A stretch of DNA of 64,000 nucleotides from Notospermus geniculatus (GCA_002633025.1 NMRB01000796.1:98671-162670); one strand, 5' to 3'. Positions 20,261 through 31,043 are shown, counted from the first letter of the stretch. A program made the numbers and translations. The notes: generated by a model not told the origin, from the sequence alone.

Positions 20261-21643
20261 TTAAAATGTTTGAATAGAAAAGGAAAATGTTTCCACACCA
20301 TGCAGGAGCATTTGAAGTGTAGTGTCCAAAGTAGCATGATCTGAACTTTCACAAATCAAAGCGTGGTGAGTTCCCCCACACAAGGTACATGTCTTGTTAC
20401 AATCACGCGCAAAATGTGAGGCTAAGCATCTAAAACAAAGTTTAGCACCGAAAATACGGCGTTTCCGGCTAGGAAGAGTTAGCCCCAGAAATTCGCGGCA
20501 ATTGTGGGTCTTGTGTTTTCCTTGACAGAAACCACAGACACGCCCATCTGACTTCCCACCCTTTTTCCCATGAAATTTACTCTGCGAATTTGAATGTAAC
20601 GCCGTTGCCGTAGGTACAGGAGCAGGAGTGGAGTTCGAACCAGCATTTGACTGCTTTTCATCAGTTTTAGAAGTATGTCCAGAATCTTTGAAAGTTTCGC
20701 ATCGTTCCCGACACTGAATTTCTTTCAGCAGAAACTCTAACAGAAATGCTAGCTCGGACTCCTTCTCCTCACATTGACGAGACCACTCCAACCTTACGTC
20801 AGGTGGCAAACAAGCTACAACAATGGGTGTCAAAACTACCCCATACTGAGTCCCCGAAATGCCCAGTGTGTTTAAGCTTCGAACGTGCGACTGAAGCTCA
20901 TCGTACAATTTACAAAGTTGCGTCACGGTAGCCTTCTGATGCTTTGAACCAGAACTCGAAAATTTCCCAGACAACTTCAATAATGCCTGGACATGAGCAA
21001 AAATGATACGCTCTTTGCGACCAAACCGATCTTTCAACAAAGTAACAGCAACGTCATAATTGTCAGCAGTTTTAGGTAGACCTTCTATCACGGCCTTAGC
21101 GTCCTTTTCAAGAAAACTGTCCAAATGAACCAGCTTCGAAATTGGCGGCAAATTGGACTTGTCTATAATGGCTTCAAACTTGTCCCAAAATGACTGCCAC
21201 GCCAGCACGTTACCATCAAACGTTCCAATCTCAATTTTTGGCATTTTAACTTGATCTAGCTTAGAGCTACTAGCGGGATTAGTAGAAGATATACCCACAC
21301 TCTGACTACTGGGAGTCACTCCGGCCTTCCCCTCCTCATTCAGGCTGTCCCGTACACGAGTGGCGTTGATCTGGACTTTGTACACTCCTTGCAAGTACGT
21401 AGAGACGTCCAAAATATCGGCTTCGACATCGGCATTCGGCAATAACAATTCGACCTCTGCATGAGCGTTCTCAAAGGACTTCAACCTCTTTTCCAGATTC
21501 AAAAAGAGAACCGAAAGCGTAGCAGCGTCCGTTCCTCCGTCATCCAAATAGGTCGACAGCTCATTCCGCGCCCGAGTCAGCCAACTGCGGCACCCCGACC
21601 GCCTCTTCTTTGCCGTTCCCAGATCCTCCATGTCCCTCCTCAA
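20261..21643 (-). CDS. BEL/Pao gag polyprotein, 3' truncated
   Basis: A 460-residue open frame starts at an ATG close to the primer-binding site. Residues about 135-260 carry the DUF1759-type block (MPKIEIGTFDGNVLAWQSF, then FWDKFEAIIDKS), and the C-terminal third has CxxC..HxxxC zinc-knuckle groups (VCGFCQGKHKTHNC, LCFRCLASHFARDC, CTLCGGTHHALIC). This is the capsid and nucleic-acid-binding part of a BEL retrotransposon. It ends early, before protease and reverse transcriptase. It is open throughout, so it is relatively young. Confidence 0.85.
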   Translation of the reverse strand: MRRDMEDLGTAKKRRSGCRSWLTRARNELSTYLDDGGTDAATLSVLFLNLEKRLKSFENAHAEVELLLPNADVEADILDVSTYLQGVYKVQINATRVRDSLNEEGKAGVTPSSQSVGISSTNPASSSKLDQVKMPKIEIGTFDGNVLAWQSFWDKFEAIIDKSNLPPISKLVHLDSFLEKDAKAVIEGLPKTADNYDVAVTLLKDRFGRKERIIFAHVQALLKLSGKFSSSGSKHQKATVTQLCKLYDELQSHVRSLNTLGISGTQYGVVLTPIVVACLPPDVRLEWSRQCEEKESELAFLLEFLLKEIQCRERCETFKDSGHTSKTDEKQSNAGSNSTPAPVPTATALHSNSQSKFHGKKGGKSDGRVCGFCQGKHKTHNCREFLGLTLPSRKRRIFGAKLCFRCLASHFARDCNKTCTLCGGTHHALICESSDHATLDTTLQMLLHGVETFSFSIQTF

Positions 21644-21698
21644 ACTAAAAAGGATATGTCAGCAGAATGTCCTCCGCCAAATCAAAGGAGCAACCAGC

Positions 21699-21716
21699 TC
21701 CCGGGTTTCGGCACCA
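21699..21716 (-). promoter_or_regulatory. Primer-binding site of the BEL element
   Basis: On the minus strand TGGTGCCGAAACCCGGGA lies just downstream of the LTR edge and about 55 bp before gag. It is complementary in style to a tRNA 3' end, as expected for an LTR retrotransposon. Confidence 0.7.
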
Positions 21717-21720
21717 AAAA

Positions 21721-22676
21721 TGTGCAACCAAGCACAAGTCCAAACCGCCCTGGTTTGGTTATTCCAACTCGGACAGGGAGGGACATGGGTAAAATAAGAA
21801 ATAAAGAGAAGAATGCATTTGTATTGCAAAATTCAAGTAAAAGCATTTGCTGGTCTTTATTCATATGACTTGGGTGGGAAGGGGTCAATACCACATGTAG
21901 GCCTATATCCCTTGATAAATCAATATGGAGCCTATTATTGGGTGGGAAGGGGTTATGTTGAGGTTCTTAGTGAATCGAGAGAGACGTAGGCACATCCATG
22001 TGGTGAAGAGGGGGCTAGGCCTAGCCTATAAAATCTGTGCAACCAAGCACAAGTCCAAACCGCCCTGGTTTGGTTGTTCCAACTCGGACAAGGAGGGACA
22101 TGGGTAAAATAAGAAAATAAGAGAAGAACAACTGTTCTCCTGGACGTCCAGTGGCCAAATGCACTTTTATTTAGTCAAACACTTGCCAAGTCAATTACAT
22201 AACATAATAATCATACAGGCCTATGGATCACTGAGTGCTCAGGTGACCAAAACAAACTCAAATAACCAAGAACTATAATAGAAATGGACAGCAAGGGCTT
22301 TGGGTACACCGCAGTATAGGCCTGATCAATTACAAACAGGGACTCAAATAACTTGAACTTGGAACATTCTCCCCCGCCAAAGAAGAAGGTCAAATTAAAT
22401 TACCAGCAAACTACAAACAATGCAGGACCAACAAATTTCCAAACAATGCCTTGTGATAAATAGCCCTGAATCTACTACTATCAAACTTGACAACAAATTT
22501 AATATACAGTCCAAAGGCGGCGTCCAATATGCACAAACATACACGATATATCAATTCGACCAAGTCCATCCTCACGTCAGAATCCCAGAAATTCATTCCT
22601 CCATAAAGAATCACAGTTTACATCCTTTGAATTAACACACTACCGGTAAATAAAAGGGAGCAGAGCATGTCGTGCA
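21721..22676 (-). repeat. BEL LTR region, two partial copies
   Basis: TGTGCAACCAAGCACAAGTC starts at 21721 and again at 22036, with about 100 bp alike after each. The second runs to about 22676 (ending GTGCA), giving a 641-bp LTR; the first is a 315-bp variant. On the minus strand the order is integrase, LTR, gag: the LTR joins the end of one element to the start of another. Confidence 0.55.
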
Positions 22677-22696
22677 CTCCCAACTATACCACAAAT

Positions 22697-24650
22697 TCAA
22701 AAATCAAGCATTTTTCGTGGTTTAACTATTCTACCGCTTCGTGTCATAATTGGCACGGGCACGTTATCATTGTCAGAGGCATCAGAAGAAACTGGAACTG
22801 AAACACTATCTGGTTGGTTTACAACTTGGTTAGGATTATCCCTTGCACGGCCAGACTGAGAGGCGGAGACGAGGTCACTGATACCAGCATCATGCATGAC
22901 TTCCAGATCATGCACACGTTGTACTGCCCTAGAAACCTGTCCAGTAGCTGTCTTCAAAGTAACGCTACGAATTCTACCATCACGACCCGGATGCAAATGA
23001 ACCACACGGGCCAAAGGCCAATTCAATCGCTTGACATTATCTTCCCTGATGGGAACCACAGAGCCCACCCTCAAATTTCCTCTGGCAGAAAACTTCCTTA
23101 CAGCAGGCGGCAAATTTCTGAGGTATTCTTTACTCCACACAGACCAGAAGGAATCAAGACTCAGCCTTCTCTGAGCATCTCTCGCTCGGAGTTCCTCAGC
23201 AGAAACCGAGCCGATTTCCAACTCCTCAGGCATCTTTGATACAGAACCATAGCATCTGCCAGTCAGGAAATGTGAAGGTGTCAAGGGCTCAAGACAGTCC
23301 TCAGCATCACCTACATAGGTCAAAGGCCGTGAATTTACACAGGCCTCCACCTCACAAAGATTTGTCTCCAACTCGACTCTCGTAAGCGAACGCTTACCGA
23401 AGGTCTTTCTCATGCTATTCTTGATCAAACCCACCATTCTCTCATAAAATCCTCCCCACCAGGGGGAGCGAGGTACTATGAACTTCCATCTCGGCGCCAA
23501 ATGACCAAATATCTTCCACAACAGAAACTTGGCCGCCAAGAAGGTCTTCGCATTATCGGAATACAGAAGCGATGGAATACCCCGCCTGGCTGCAAAGCGA
23601 CGTATTGCCAGCAAGAAATCAGGCAAACTCATTGACTCTGTCAATTCCAGGTGCAAGCCACGGACCACAGCGCATGTGAACAGCAACACATAGAATTTCC
23701 TCCCAACAAAGTCACAACAATAGAAGGGGCCACAGTAATCTAGCCCAGTGACAGTGAATGGGGGCAACTGAATCACCCTCTCCACTGGAAGTGGCGCTGC
23801 AAGCTGATCACAGGCCCTCGCGTCCATGAGCCGGCACCTGAAACACTGTCTCTGGACCATCTTGGCCACACGTCTGGCACCAACAATCCAATAGGCGCAT
23901 CTCAGGGAGGAAAGCACAGTGTCGACTGGAGTATGTTTCAACAAAATATGTTGATGTCTGATCATCAATGAACTTCCATCTCGGCGCCAAATGACCAAAT
24001 ATCTTCCACAATAGAAACTTGGCCGCCAAGAAGGTCTTCGCATTATCGGAGTACAGAAGCGATGGAATACCCCGCCTGGCTGCAAAGCGACGTATCGCCA
24101 GCAAGAAATCAGGCAAACTCATTGATTCTGTCAATTCCAGGTGCAAGCCACGGACCACAGCGCATGTGAACAGCAACACATAGAATTTCCTCCCAACAAA
24201 GTCACAACAATAGAAGAGGCCACAGTAATCTAGCCCAGTGACAGTGAATGGGGGCAACTGAATCACCCTCTCCACTGGAAGTGGCGCTGCAGGCTGATCA
24301 CAGGCCCTCGCGTCCATGAGCCGGCACCTGAAACACTGTCTCTGAACCATCTTGGCCACACGTCTGGCCCCAACAATCCAATAGGCGCATCTCAAGGAGG
24401 AAAGCACAGTGTCGACTGGAGTATGTTTCAACAAAATATGTTGATGTCTGATCATCAAGACAGACAGATGACATTTGGGCAGAATTACTGGATGCTTTTC
24501 TCCGTAAGAAAGCCTAGAGAACTGCAGACGTCCCCCAACTCTAAGGAGGCCGTCCCCACCTACAACTGGAGAGAGCTTTGCAATCTTCGAATCTCGTGGG
24601 ATTGCAACACCCTTCTCAAGATTTGAAATCTCTTTTGCATAGTACTGCAA
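22697..24650 (-). pseudogene. BEL/Pao integrase and C-terminal domain with internal duplication
   Basis: On the minus strand: an HHCC zinc finger (HQHILLKHTPVDT.. CFRCRLMDARAC), integrase core with VTGLDYCGPFYC, LLYSDNAKTFLAAKF and FYERMVGLIKNSM (the D, D, E residues), then the DUF5641-type tail (VNSRPLTYVGDAEDC, PSHFLTGRCYG, NLRVGSVVPIREDN). The zinc finger plus core is present twice because of a 490-bp tandem duplication. The protein ends at 22697, just before the LTR. The 5' part of pol is absent. Confidence 0.85.
23478..24457. repeat. 490-bp tandem duplication within BEL pol
   Basis: 23478-23967 and 23968-24457 are almost identical (ATGAACTTCCATCTCGGCG through GATGTCTGATCATCA). The junction fuses the end of one integrase core to the start of the next. 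Confidence 0.85.
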
Positions 24651-25318
24651 CTGTAATGTGTTTTGGATACTTGATGATAATTGTCTGCGGTTTCATGAGC
24701 ATAGGTTATCAGTGGTTGTCGAGATTCGAGTGGAAGATTACGATATGCCAATTAGTCCTTCTTCTTTCCACAGGCCCTTGTCTTGTTGGGTTTGGGGTAC
24801 TCAGGGGTGTTTGGGAGGTGTTAGCACCCCCTGGGGGTGCCAATACATTCTGTATTATATAAAAAAGACAAGGCTGGCAAATGTACACGAACCTGTGTCC
24901 AGCATAGGCGCCCGATTTCCGAAAATACCTCCCCCGCTAAGTTGGCCGTTTCAACCAATAAAACACCGTTTTCGGCCACAAAACCGGGGTTCTAGTTGTT
25001 CACCACAAGTTAATTTGTTAAACTGACCAGTTACTTGAATAATTAGTCCTTCCCGAAGAGCACTGGAGGGTGAACTTTACCCAAAATATTTCAAAACTGC
25101 CACCATCGAGAATTGTACACTAGTTTTGCCATTCTACGTTGTGAGATACTNGATGACTCATTGACGAAGCATCGGCACGGAAACTACCGAAGCTATACTC
25201 AACGCTGATTGGTTCGCGATTTTGATTTTGCCAACCGTCACATTGAAAGTTTTTGAAGCGGGTATTTCGAAATCCGGTTTGATTGTTTAATTTTATTACG
25301 AGTTATCGATTTTTGAAG
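24651..25318. other. No gene seen; one ambiguous base
   Basis: Decayed BEL sequence to about 24760, then unique sequence. An N is at 25151. The last 150 bp precede a candidate first exon and may hold its promoter. Confidence 0.35.
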
Positions 25319-25353
25319 ATGAACGACGAAGTGATTTCCGATCTGTCTAGTTG
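25319..25353 (+). CDS. Candidate first coding exon
   Basis: ATG opens the short acidic peptide MNDEVISDLSSW and stops at a strong donor (GTAAGTG). Its look matches the first exon of the large gene at 6222. The rest of the gene may include the terminal exon at 26327-26552, but the intermediate exons were not found. Confidence 0.4.
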
Positions 25354-25667
25354 GTAAGTGAAATTCATAAATAGAAAATCATCATTTTACTATTTCGTGG
25401 GTAGAAGCCCGATTATTTATTCTGAATTTCTGACGAGTATTAGGTTTACCAGGGCCTAAGCCGAGGCATTAGTGGCCCTGGTGATTACAGTTGAATAGTA
25501 ACATAATACAGTTGAATAGTAACATAAAGACAGATATTGACCAGGCAAAGAAAGAAAGCAATTTATAGGCCTACATATAACACAAGGAAAGAGAGAGAAA
25601 AAGAGAAAAGACAATTAGACAGTTTAGACAATTTGGGAGCAGGTACCTAAACAGTTCTTTACTTTTT

Positions 25668-25762
25668 GAATGAAGATGGCAGTACATGTAAGTCTTAAAA
25701 TGTTTGAATAGAAAAGGAAAATGTTTCCACACCATGCAGGAGCATTTGAAGTGTATTGTCCC
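25668..25762 (-). mobile_element. Copy of the BEL gag 3' end
   Basis: About 95 bp from GAAGATGGCAGTACATGTAA to GAAGTGTA are the same as 20236-20327, the last part of the truncated gag frame. Both copies stop at unrelated sequence, which hints that the gag end was itself transposed or that this is a shared 3' fragment. Confidence 0.7.
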
Positions 25763-26326
25763 TGCTCCCATTGTCAATGAAATGAGTGAATTAATTATAT
25801 ATCATCTCCATCCTCCTTCAACTTCAGCATCCATCCATGATTGACCACCTGTTATCTGACCAAAGTTCACTCCCAACTCCATAACCGTCATCCTCCTCCT
25901 TTATCTTCATGAACTTAATTAGAGGGCCTACTCACAATACTATACATAATACTATACCGGTACATAAATGTTAGGTAATACTACTAAAGTCTATTTCCAA
26001 GGAGAGTGTGGCGGCAACATCAAAAAACACCATGTATGCAGCCACTTAGCCTATCAGGTCAACCATAAACAATCGGTCAGCTCACTCCAGGATGTGGGCT
26101 TCCCCAGCCTCTCAGTGAACTCTCAGGTAGCCTATAGCCTATTCTCATATTTTGGAGAGTAGGCTTTTGGGATTATGCATGTATGTCTGTATAGATGATG
26201 GGCACCATGATGAACATGAACATGAATACATTTTCTTCAAATTCAGAACAGGGTATTTCTTCTGCCTAGAAACAGCTGATGACACAGTTTTAGGGGTATT
26301 TCCTGATTTAGTCATGGTATTTTTAG
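25763..26326. other. No gene seen; one arm of an inverted repeat
   Basis: The phrase CTAAAGTCTATTTCCAAGGA plus the following 17 bp (about 25983-26018) is inverted at about 26771-26808, flanking the exon at 26327. Confidence 0.45.
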
Positions 26327-26552
26327 AATTGATGTAAATAAAAATGTTACACACACCACTGGAAACAACTACTGTGAGCACGTGAAGAAAGCTGAAATGG
26401 AAATGTGGGACTTAGAGGGTTTGATGGATGCAGTGGTGGACAAAGTTATAATAACATTGGGAAAGGACGACAGTACAGATTCATCAGATGGGGAATATAG
26501 TGACAATGACAATGACAGTGATTCAGACATGGACTTTGAACCTTTGGAATAA
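26327..26552 (+). CDS. Terminal exon of an unknown acidic protein
   Basis: After the acceptor TATTTTTAG a 74-codon frame runs to TAA (26550-26552). It reads VTHTTGNNYCEHVKKAEME, MWDLEGLMDAVVDKVI, then an Asp/Ser-rich tail DSSDGEYSDNDNDSDSDMD. The composition is clearly coding and the tail looks like a nuclear acidic tail. I do not recognise the family. It may belong with the first exon at 25319. Confidence 0.5.
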
Positions 26553-26852
26553 GAATGATGGAATATACATGCATGTACTTGTAATTATAATAGGACAGAT
26601 CTGCAGGTAACACCCTTTATATTTTAGTGCATGCTGCCTGCCTGAAACTCAGTGGTGTCCGAATGGAGTATAATCACCTTACATGCCTGATGGGCTACTA
26701 GGTCACATGTGGTGATAGTTATAAACACTGCATTCCAATCTGTAACTGGTGAAATATCATAGCCTTTGTGGTCAGTTTGCCGCCACACTCTCCTTGGAAA
26801 TAGACTTTAGTAGGCCTATATATAAATGTAATGGAGTTCACGAACGGACACT

Positions 26853-29132
26853 CTACGGTCTGCTTTTTTTGCCACGCCCCTTTCCTTTTCCTCCTCCTCC
26901 TCCTCTTCCTCTCCCTCTCCCTCTTCCTTTTCCCTTGCCTTTTTCTTTGCAAATTGAACACACATATGATGCAGCCACACTTTTCAAACCACCCGCTCAT
27001 TTCCAGACAAATTCTGGCATTTGAAGTGGAACCATCGGTTGCACTGGTCGCAACCGATACTATCTTCAGCCTGGGGGTTCAGTGCAACATCTTCGCACTC
27101 CATTGAACAAATTGGGCAGATGGTACCCTCAGTGTCACTAACATTAGCTGCTGGTTCTGCTTCATCGATTACCTTCCTCTTCTTTGTTCGACCCGAACCC
27201 CCTTCTGAAAGTGCGGCTATTTTACTGCGAAGAGCTGTCTTTTTTGCCCTGGGAATTTTTTCTTTCAGGATCTGGATACTGTCGAACATCACTACCCTTA
27301 TATAATAGGTCGTAACATCGTGAAACAAATCTAGTTGTATTGATGTGAACATCTCGTCCTCCAGATCAGATAATTGGACTGGAAGGTCCATGCCGGACAA
27401 AACTTCCATCCAACAAGAGAGCAGATCATCATTTGCAACGACGGAACTTTCACAAACTTGATGTAAAGCGTGCTTGTGGGTGTCCAGGGCTCGTTTGCCT
27501 AGGTACGGTACAATGAGCCTGTGGAGCTGGCAGAAGAAGTTGAACAGATTGTCGTTCATGTGGAACAATCCTCGCGTATCTCCCTGTTTGAACTGTATAT
27601 ATTCTAAGGATTCGGCGTCTTCGGTATCCTTCAAGATGTCGTCCTCGGCCACCCTCAAGTGTCTTAGCAAAGAACATTTCAAATACTGCATATTTTTGAA
27701 TTCTGTGTGATGTGTATCGGCCGTCAGCTTCCTACTTAACCTCTGCGCTGTGCGCTAGACAGCTGCTCCTCCAATATATCTGATCTTTGACCTCGCCTCC
27801 GCACTGAGTGTCACGAGTTCTTCCTCCTCATCTTCGTCTCCTGCTTTGAGAAGAACTTCGTTGGCCCTGCTTTCTATTATGCTTCGGTGCAGCCAAAGTA
27901 TAAATGACGAAGCGAGTTTCCCACTCTCTTTCGTTACCTCACTGAATAGCCTCAATTCCATGCTCTCAAGAAGTTCTGACTGCATAAACTTGTACAGCTC
28001 TTGGTATATGTCATTCCAATCTGCACTTTTTTTCAATGGTCCATGAAGAATATCCAAGCATTTGGAATAAGCCCATTCAGAAAAGTCAGCAATTTCTTCT
28101 TGATGAGTTGCCACAAAATTGTTTGCAAATTCGAAAATTGGTCGTCCTTTCAGTGTGTCGATGAAATCTGATGTTGCGAATGGGCATTTGGTAACAGACA
28201 CTGGAGAAACAGCCGTCGGTCGAAGAGGAGGCTGCCAATGGGAATGACCAGGAACCGGTTCACTGTCGTGCTGTGATCCGTCGGGCTGGAGGTCCTTTGC
28301 TACACTTCTGTTCCAACAGCATTTGTAGGAATCTTCTTCTGTAGAAGAACAGGATTCATCAAAATTGTATACCTCGGCTTTGTGTTGAATAAGGCCGATT
28401 TCGCGTCTGTATAGTTGGTCACACGAAGCTTGCCCTTAGAAACACATCTTCCTATTGCAACGCCGAGTTGGCCTGCAGTAAAAAACCCCGCACAATCCAC
28501 CTCCACGGCAGGCAAAGTGAGGCCCAGGGGCCTTATTCACGAAGAGATCGCAAATATTTGCGTTGCGATGGGTTTGCGTACACGCAAATTATGCGATGCG
28601 TGGTATTCATGAAGACCTCGCATTTGCCTCGCAAATTTTTCGCAAAATACGGATCACGCAAAATATGCGTGAATAAAAAACCCCGCACAATCCACCTCCA
28701 CGGCAGGCAAAGTGAGGCCCTGGGCCCTATGGACCGTCAATGAGAACGCAAGCTGTATTGGAAACAGGGAACGGGTAGCCCTATTTCTGCCTTGCAGCCT
28801 GTCATATGAATCGAACTGTTCCCTTCTCAGCCGATGCAATTTCCCGTTTACTGTTACAACCGGGCCTTCTTCGTCTAACGAATGGACGACACCTCTCATT
28901 CCATTGAAGAGCCCTCCTAAAAATATGAGAATATTGTTGTCACATCATAAATACACCAAAAACCAATGGTACATATGCCAAGTAGGCAGCCCAATAGAAC
29001 TTTTGACGTTTCGGTGGCTTTGCAAAAACAAAACAAAACGAAGTGATGGTAGGCCAACATACCTGCAACGTTTCGGATAACGACTATTGGGGCACCAACT
29101 TTCAGGCAAAGCAACTTTGGCGCCTTGCATTT
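26853..29132 (-). pseudogene. PIF1-type helicase gene ending in a PHD finger, recently broken
   Basis: Minus-strand order: exon 29132-29063 (CKAPKLLCLKVGAPIVVIRN, ending at GTATGTT), exon from 28916 (LFNGMRGVVHSLDEE.. LAFSLTVHRAQGLTLP and, after an insertion, TAGQLGVAIGRCVSKGK), the C-terminal motifs of a superfamily-1 PIF1 helicase. Then about 200 residues with EWAYSKCLDILHGPLKKS, FSEVTKESGKLASSFILW and LSAEARSKIRYIGG, a conserved-looking region I cannot name. The end is a PHD finger: CPICSMEC, CDQCNRWFHFKC, then CSIC in another frame, with a Lys/Gly/Arg tail. Breaks: a MITE (28526-28675), frameshifts near 28375 and 26985, and a TAG at 27755. The N-terminal helicase motifs are not in this window. 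Confidence 0.7.
28481..28720. mobile_element. 150-bp MITE flanked by a 45-bp direct duplication
   Basis: AAAAACCCCGCACAATCCAC and the next 25 bp occur at 28481-28525 and again at 28676-28720. Between them (28526-28675) lies a palindromic MITE with GGCCTTATTCACGAAGA and CGCAAATATTTGCG words. The duplicated block is helicase coding sequence. Forty-five bases is far longer than any target-site duplication of known MITEs. Confidence 0.75.
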
Positions 29133-29190
29133 CTGTAGTAGTCTTTTTTCACCTATATATAGAATATTTAAATAAATGAATAAGCTTGTC

Positions 29191-29416
29191 AAACAAACCC
29201 CAAGGAATTTGATTGAAAAATGAGTTCTCCATGGGTTTTTCCCCAAAAGACACCCGAACTGAGAAAACGGCAAAAACGTGACGGAATTCTAATAGGTTTT
29301 CCTATTAACTGTTGAATGTTAATTGCCTATAACTTGATTAATAAACTGAATTAATTAAATCTAATGGCATTTTCTGTTGTGGTACCATGAACACTTCCTC
29401 TGGATGAATTGTTGAA
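29191..29416. repeat. 225-bp direct repeat, copy 1
   Basis: Nearly identical to 33216-33440 (CAAACCCCAAGGAATTTGAT through GGATGAATTGTTGAA). It ends exactly at an N (29417) where the next repeat begins. Confidence 0.8.
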
Positions 29417-29417
29417 N

Positions 29418-29602
29418 ACCCGGCGGCCAAGCTAAGATTCGAATAAGACCACAACTTGATGCCATAGGTCATTTGACCTAGGGGTATTTATGTACCAACT
29501 TTCAGATCAATAGCCCCAGCGGTTACGAAACGTGCCCTGCTAACGGACGACGATGACGACGACGGACGCTGCACAACCGTAAGAGCTCACCCCGGTAAGC
29601 TG
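29418..29602. repeat. Hairpin-ended dispersed repeat, copy B
   Basis: Shares CCTAGGGGTATTTATGTACC, GGTTACGAAACGTGCCCTGC and the GACGACG run with copy A at 18010-18541, and ends AGAGCTCACCCCGGTAAGCT. Truncated at the left by the N. Confidence 0.65.
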
Positions 29603-29603
29603 A

Positions 29604-29682
29604 AAGTCAATCTCCAGAATTCACGAATTTTCGACCCCAACCCGGTTGGGGTCGAAAATTCGTGAATTCTGGAGATTGACTT
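29604..29682. repeat. 79-bp near-perfect palindrome with GACCCC/GGGGTC core
   Basis: The arms AAGTCAATCTCCAGAATTCA and their exact inverse close on GACCCCAACCCGGTTGGGGTC. The core and the following TTTGTGTGTCAATTTTGTGC tie it to the 715-bp tandem element at 1818-3246. The stem is about 38 bp with essentially no loop. Confidence 0.85.
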
Positions 29683-30183
29683 CTTGCTTATTATCATTTT
29701 GTGTGTCAATTTTGTGCTATACGGTATGGCGGTCCCATTCCATATTTTATACACAACCGTCTTGCAGTTCGTCACGCTGTGTTCACGTGATGCGCTATTT
29801 TTAGAAGGGGTTTCTCCATTTTCGCGTTGGTTGGCTGATAGGTGGCGAGAGTTGTGAGTCGGCATTCAAACGGACGTGCCATACTATTAAACTAAAAGAC
29901 TTTCTAAGTTGGGGCCAAAGTTGCCTCGTTTTACGGTATGCAATAGAATATATGAAATTTCCAACAATTTCTTATTGTGGACCATACAGTTTGGCGTGTA
30001 CCGGTAAAAGACAGACTGATAAATAACTAAACTAAAAATTCAATTCAGGATTGTCTATAAGACATGACTATAAAATCCCAATTTAAAATATGAAATAAAC
30101 TTTATACAAAATCAGTACAAAATACATGTATTGTCATGCTGAGGAATTCTCACATATGTATGTACATGTATTCTTCCTCCTCC
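29683..30183. other. No gene seen
   Basis: Starts with the shared tail of the hairpin element, then non-coding sequence up to the Harbinger pseudogene. Confidence 0.35.
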
Positions 30184-31006
30184 TCTCAGTTCACCTGCGA
30201 TACCTTACGACAACGAATAGAAAAGATAGATACTCATTTGAGGAAATCTATAGACACTCAACGAAGAGCAGCCGTTACAGGAAGCTTGCAAAGAATGCAG
30301 AATGAAGTAGTATTGGTCATTTGTTCGGAATCGCCCAGTGTTCTGTAGTCCGTATTGTGAACGAAAACTGTCAGGCAATCATGGAAATTCTTCTTGCCAA
30401 AATTTGTGAAGTTTCCGAACAACAGTGACTTGAAGGAAATTGTAGAATTGTTTAAAGTGAAGTGGGGCTATCCACAATGTTCAGGCGCAATTGATGGATC
30501 CAATATAGAAATTCTGGCACCCAAGAACAGCCCGACAGACCATTTTAACCGAAAACAGCGGTACAGTGTTGTTCTGCAAGGAGTGGTAGATTCCGCTACA
30601 AATTTATAGATGTAAACATTGGTTGGCCTGGTAGTGTCCATGATGCACGCCTTTTTGCTCTCTCTGGTATTAACGAATATGCTGAAAATGGAGATCTCCC
30701 CGACTGAAAAAGGTAATCAACGATGTGGAAATTCCTTTGCATCTGATAGGTCATATTGCCTACCCACTCATGACATTTTGCATGAAACCTTATCCGGACA
30801 ATGGACACCTTACTAGGCAACAGGTGCATTACAATTATCGTTTGAGCAGAGCAAGAATGGTGGTGGAAAATGCATTCGGTAGATATTTAAAGGAGAGTGG
30901 CGAATATTACTGAAACATTGCGATGTAAGACGTGCGAATGTGAATAACATCATTGGGGCATGTGTGGTACTTCACAGCATGGTGCTGTGTGACATGTGGT
31001 TGTGAA
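30184..31006 (+). pseudogene. PIF/Harbinger (HARBI1-like) transposase pseudogene
   Basis: Successive frames cover most of a HARBI1-type nuclease: RIEKIDTHLRKSIDTQRRA, WGYPQCSGAIDGSNIEI (first Asp), NRKQRYSVVLQGVVD, WPGSVHDARLFALSG (second Asp), and RARMVVENAFGR (Glu), ending near LHSMVLCDMWL. At least three frameshifts break it (near 30300-30390, 30605, 30710, 30890). The second gene of a Harbinger element (Myb-like) is not seen. Confidence 0.85.
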
Positions 31007-31043
31007 CATAGTGAAGCTAACTGCCTGTACTGTGTACTGACTT

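Noticed and set aside
20746-21868. Plus-strand frames opposite the BEL gag
   Set aside because: Shadows of the well-supported minus-strand gag frame.
22814-23239. Plus-strand 141-codon frame
   Set aside because: Shadow of the BEL integrase on the other strand.
26749-27106. Pro/Leu-rich plus-strand frames
   Set aside because: Mirror of the Lys/Gly/Arg-rich tail after the PHD finger; composition artefact.
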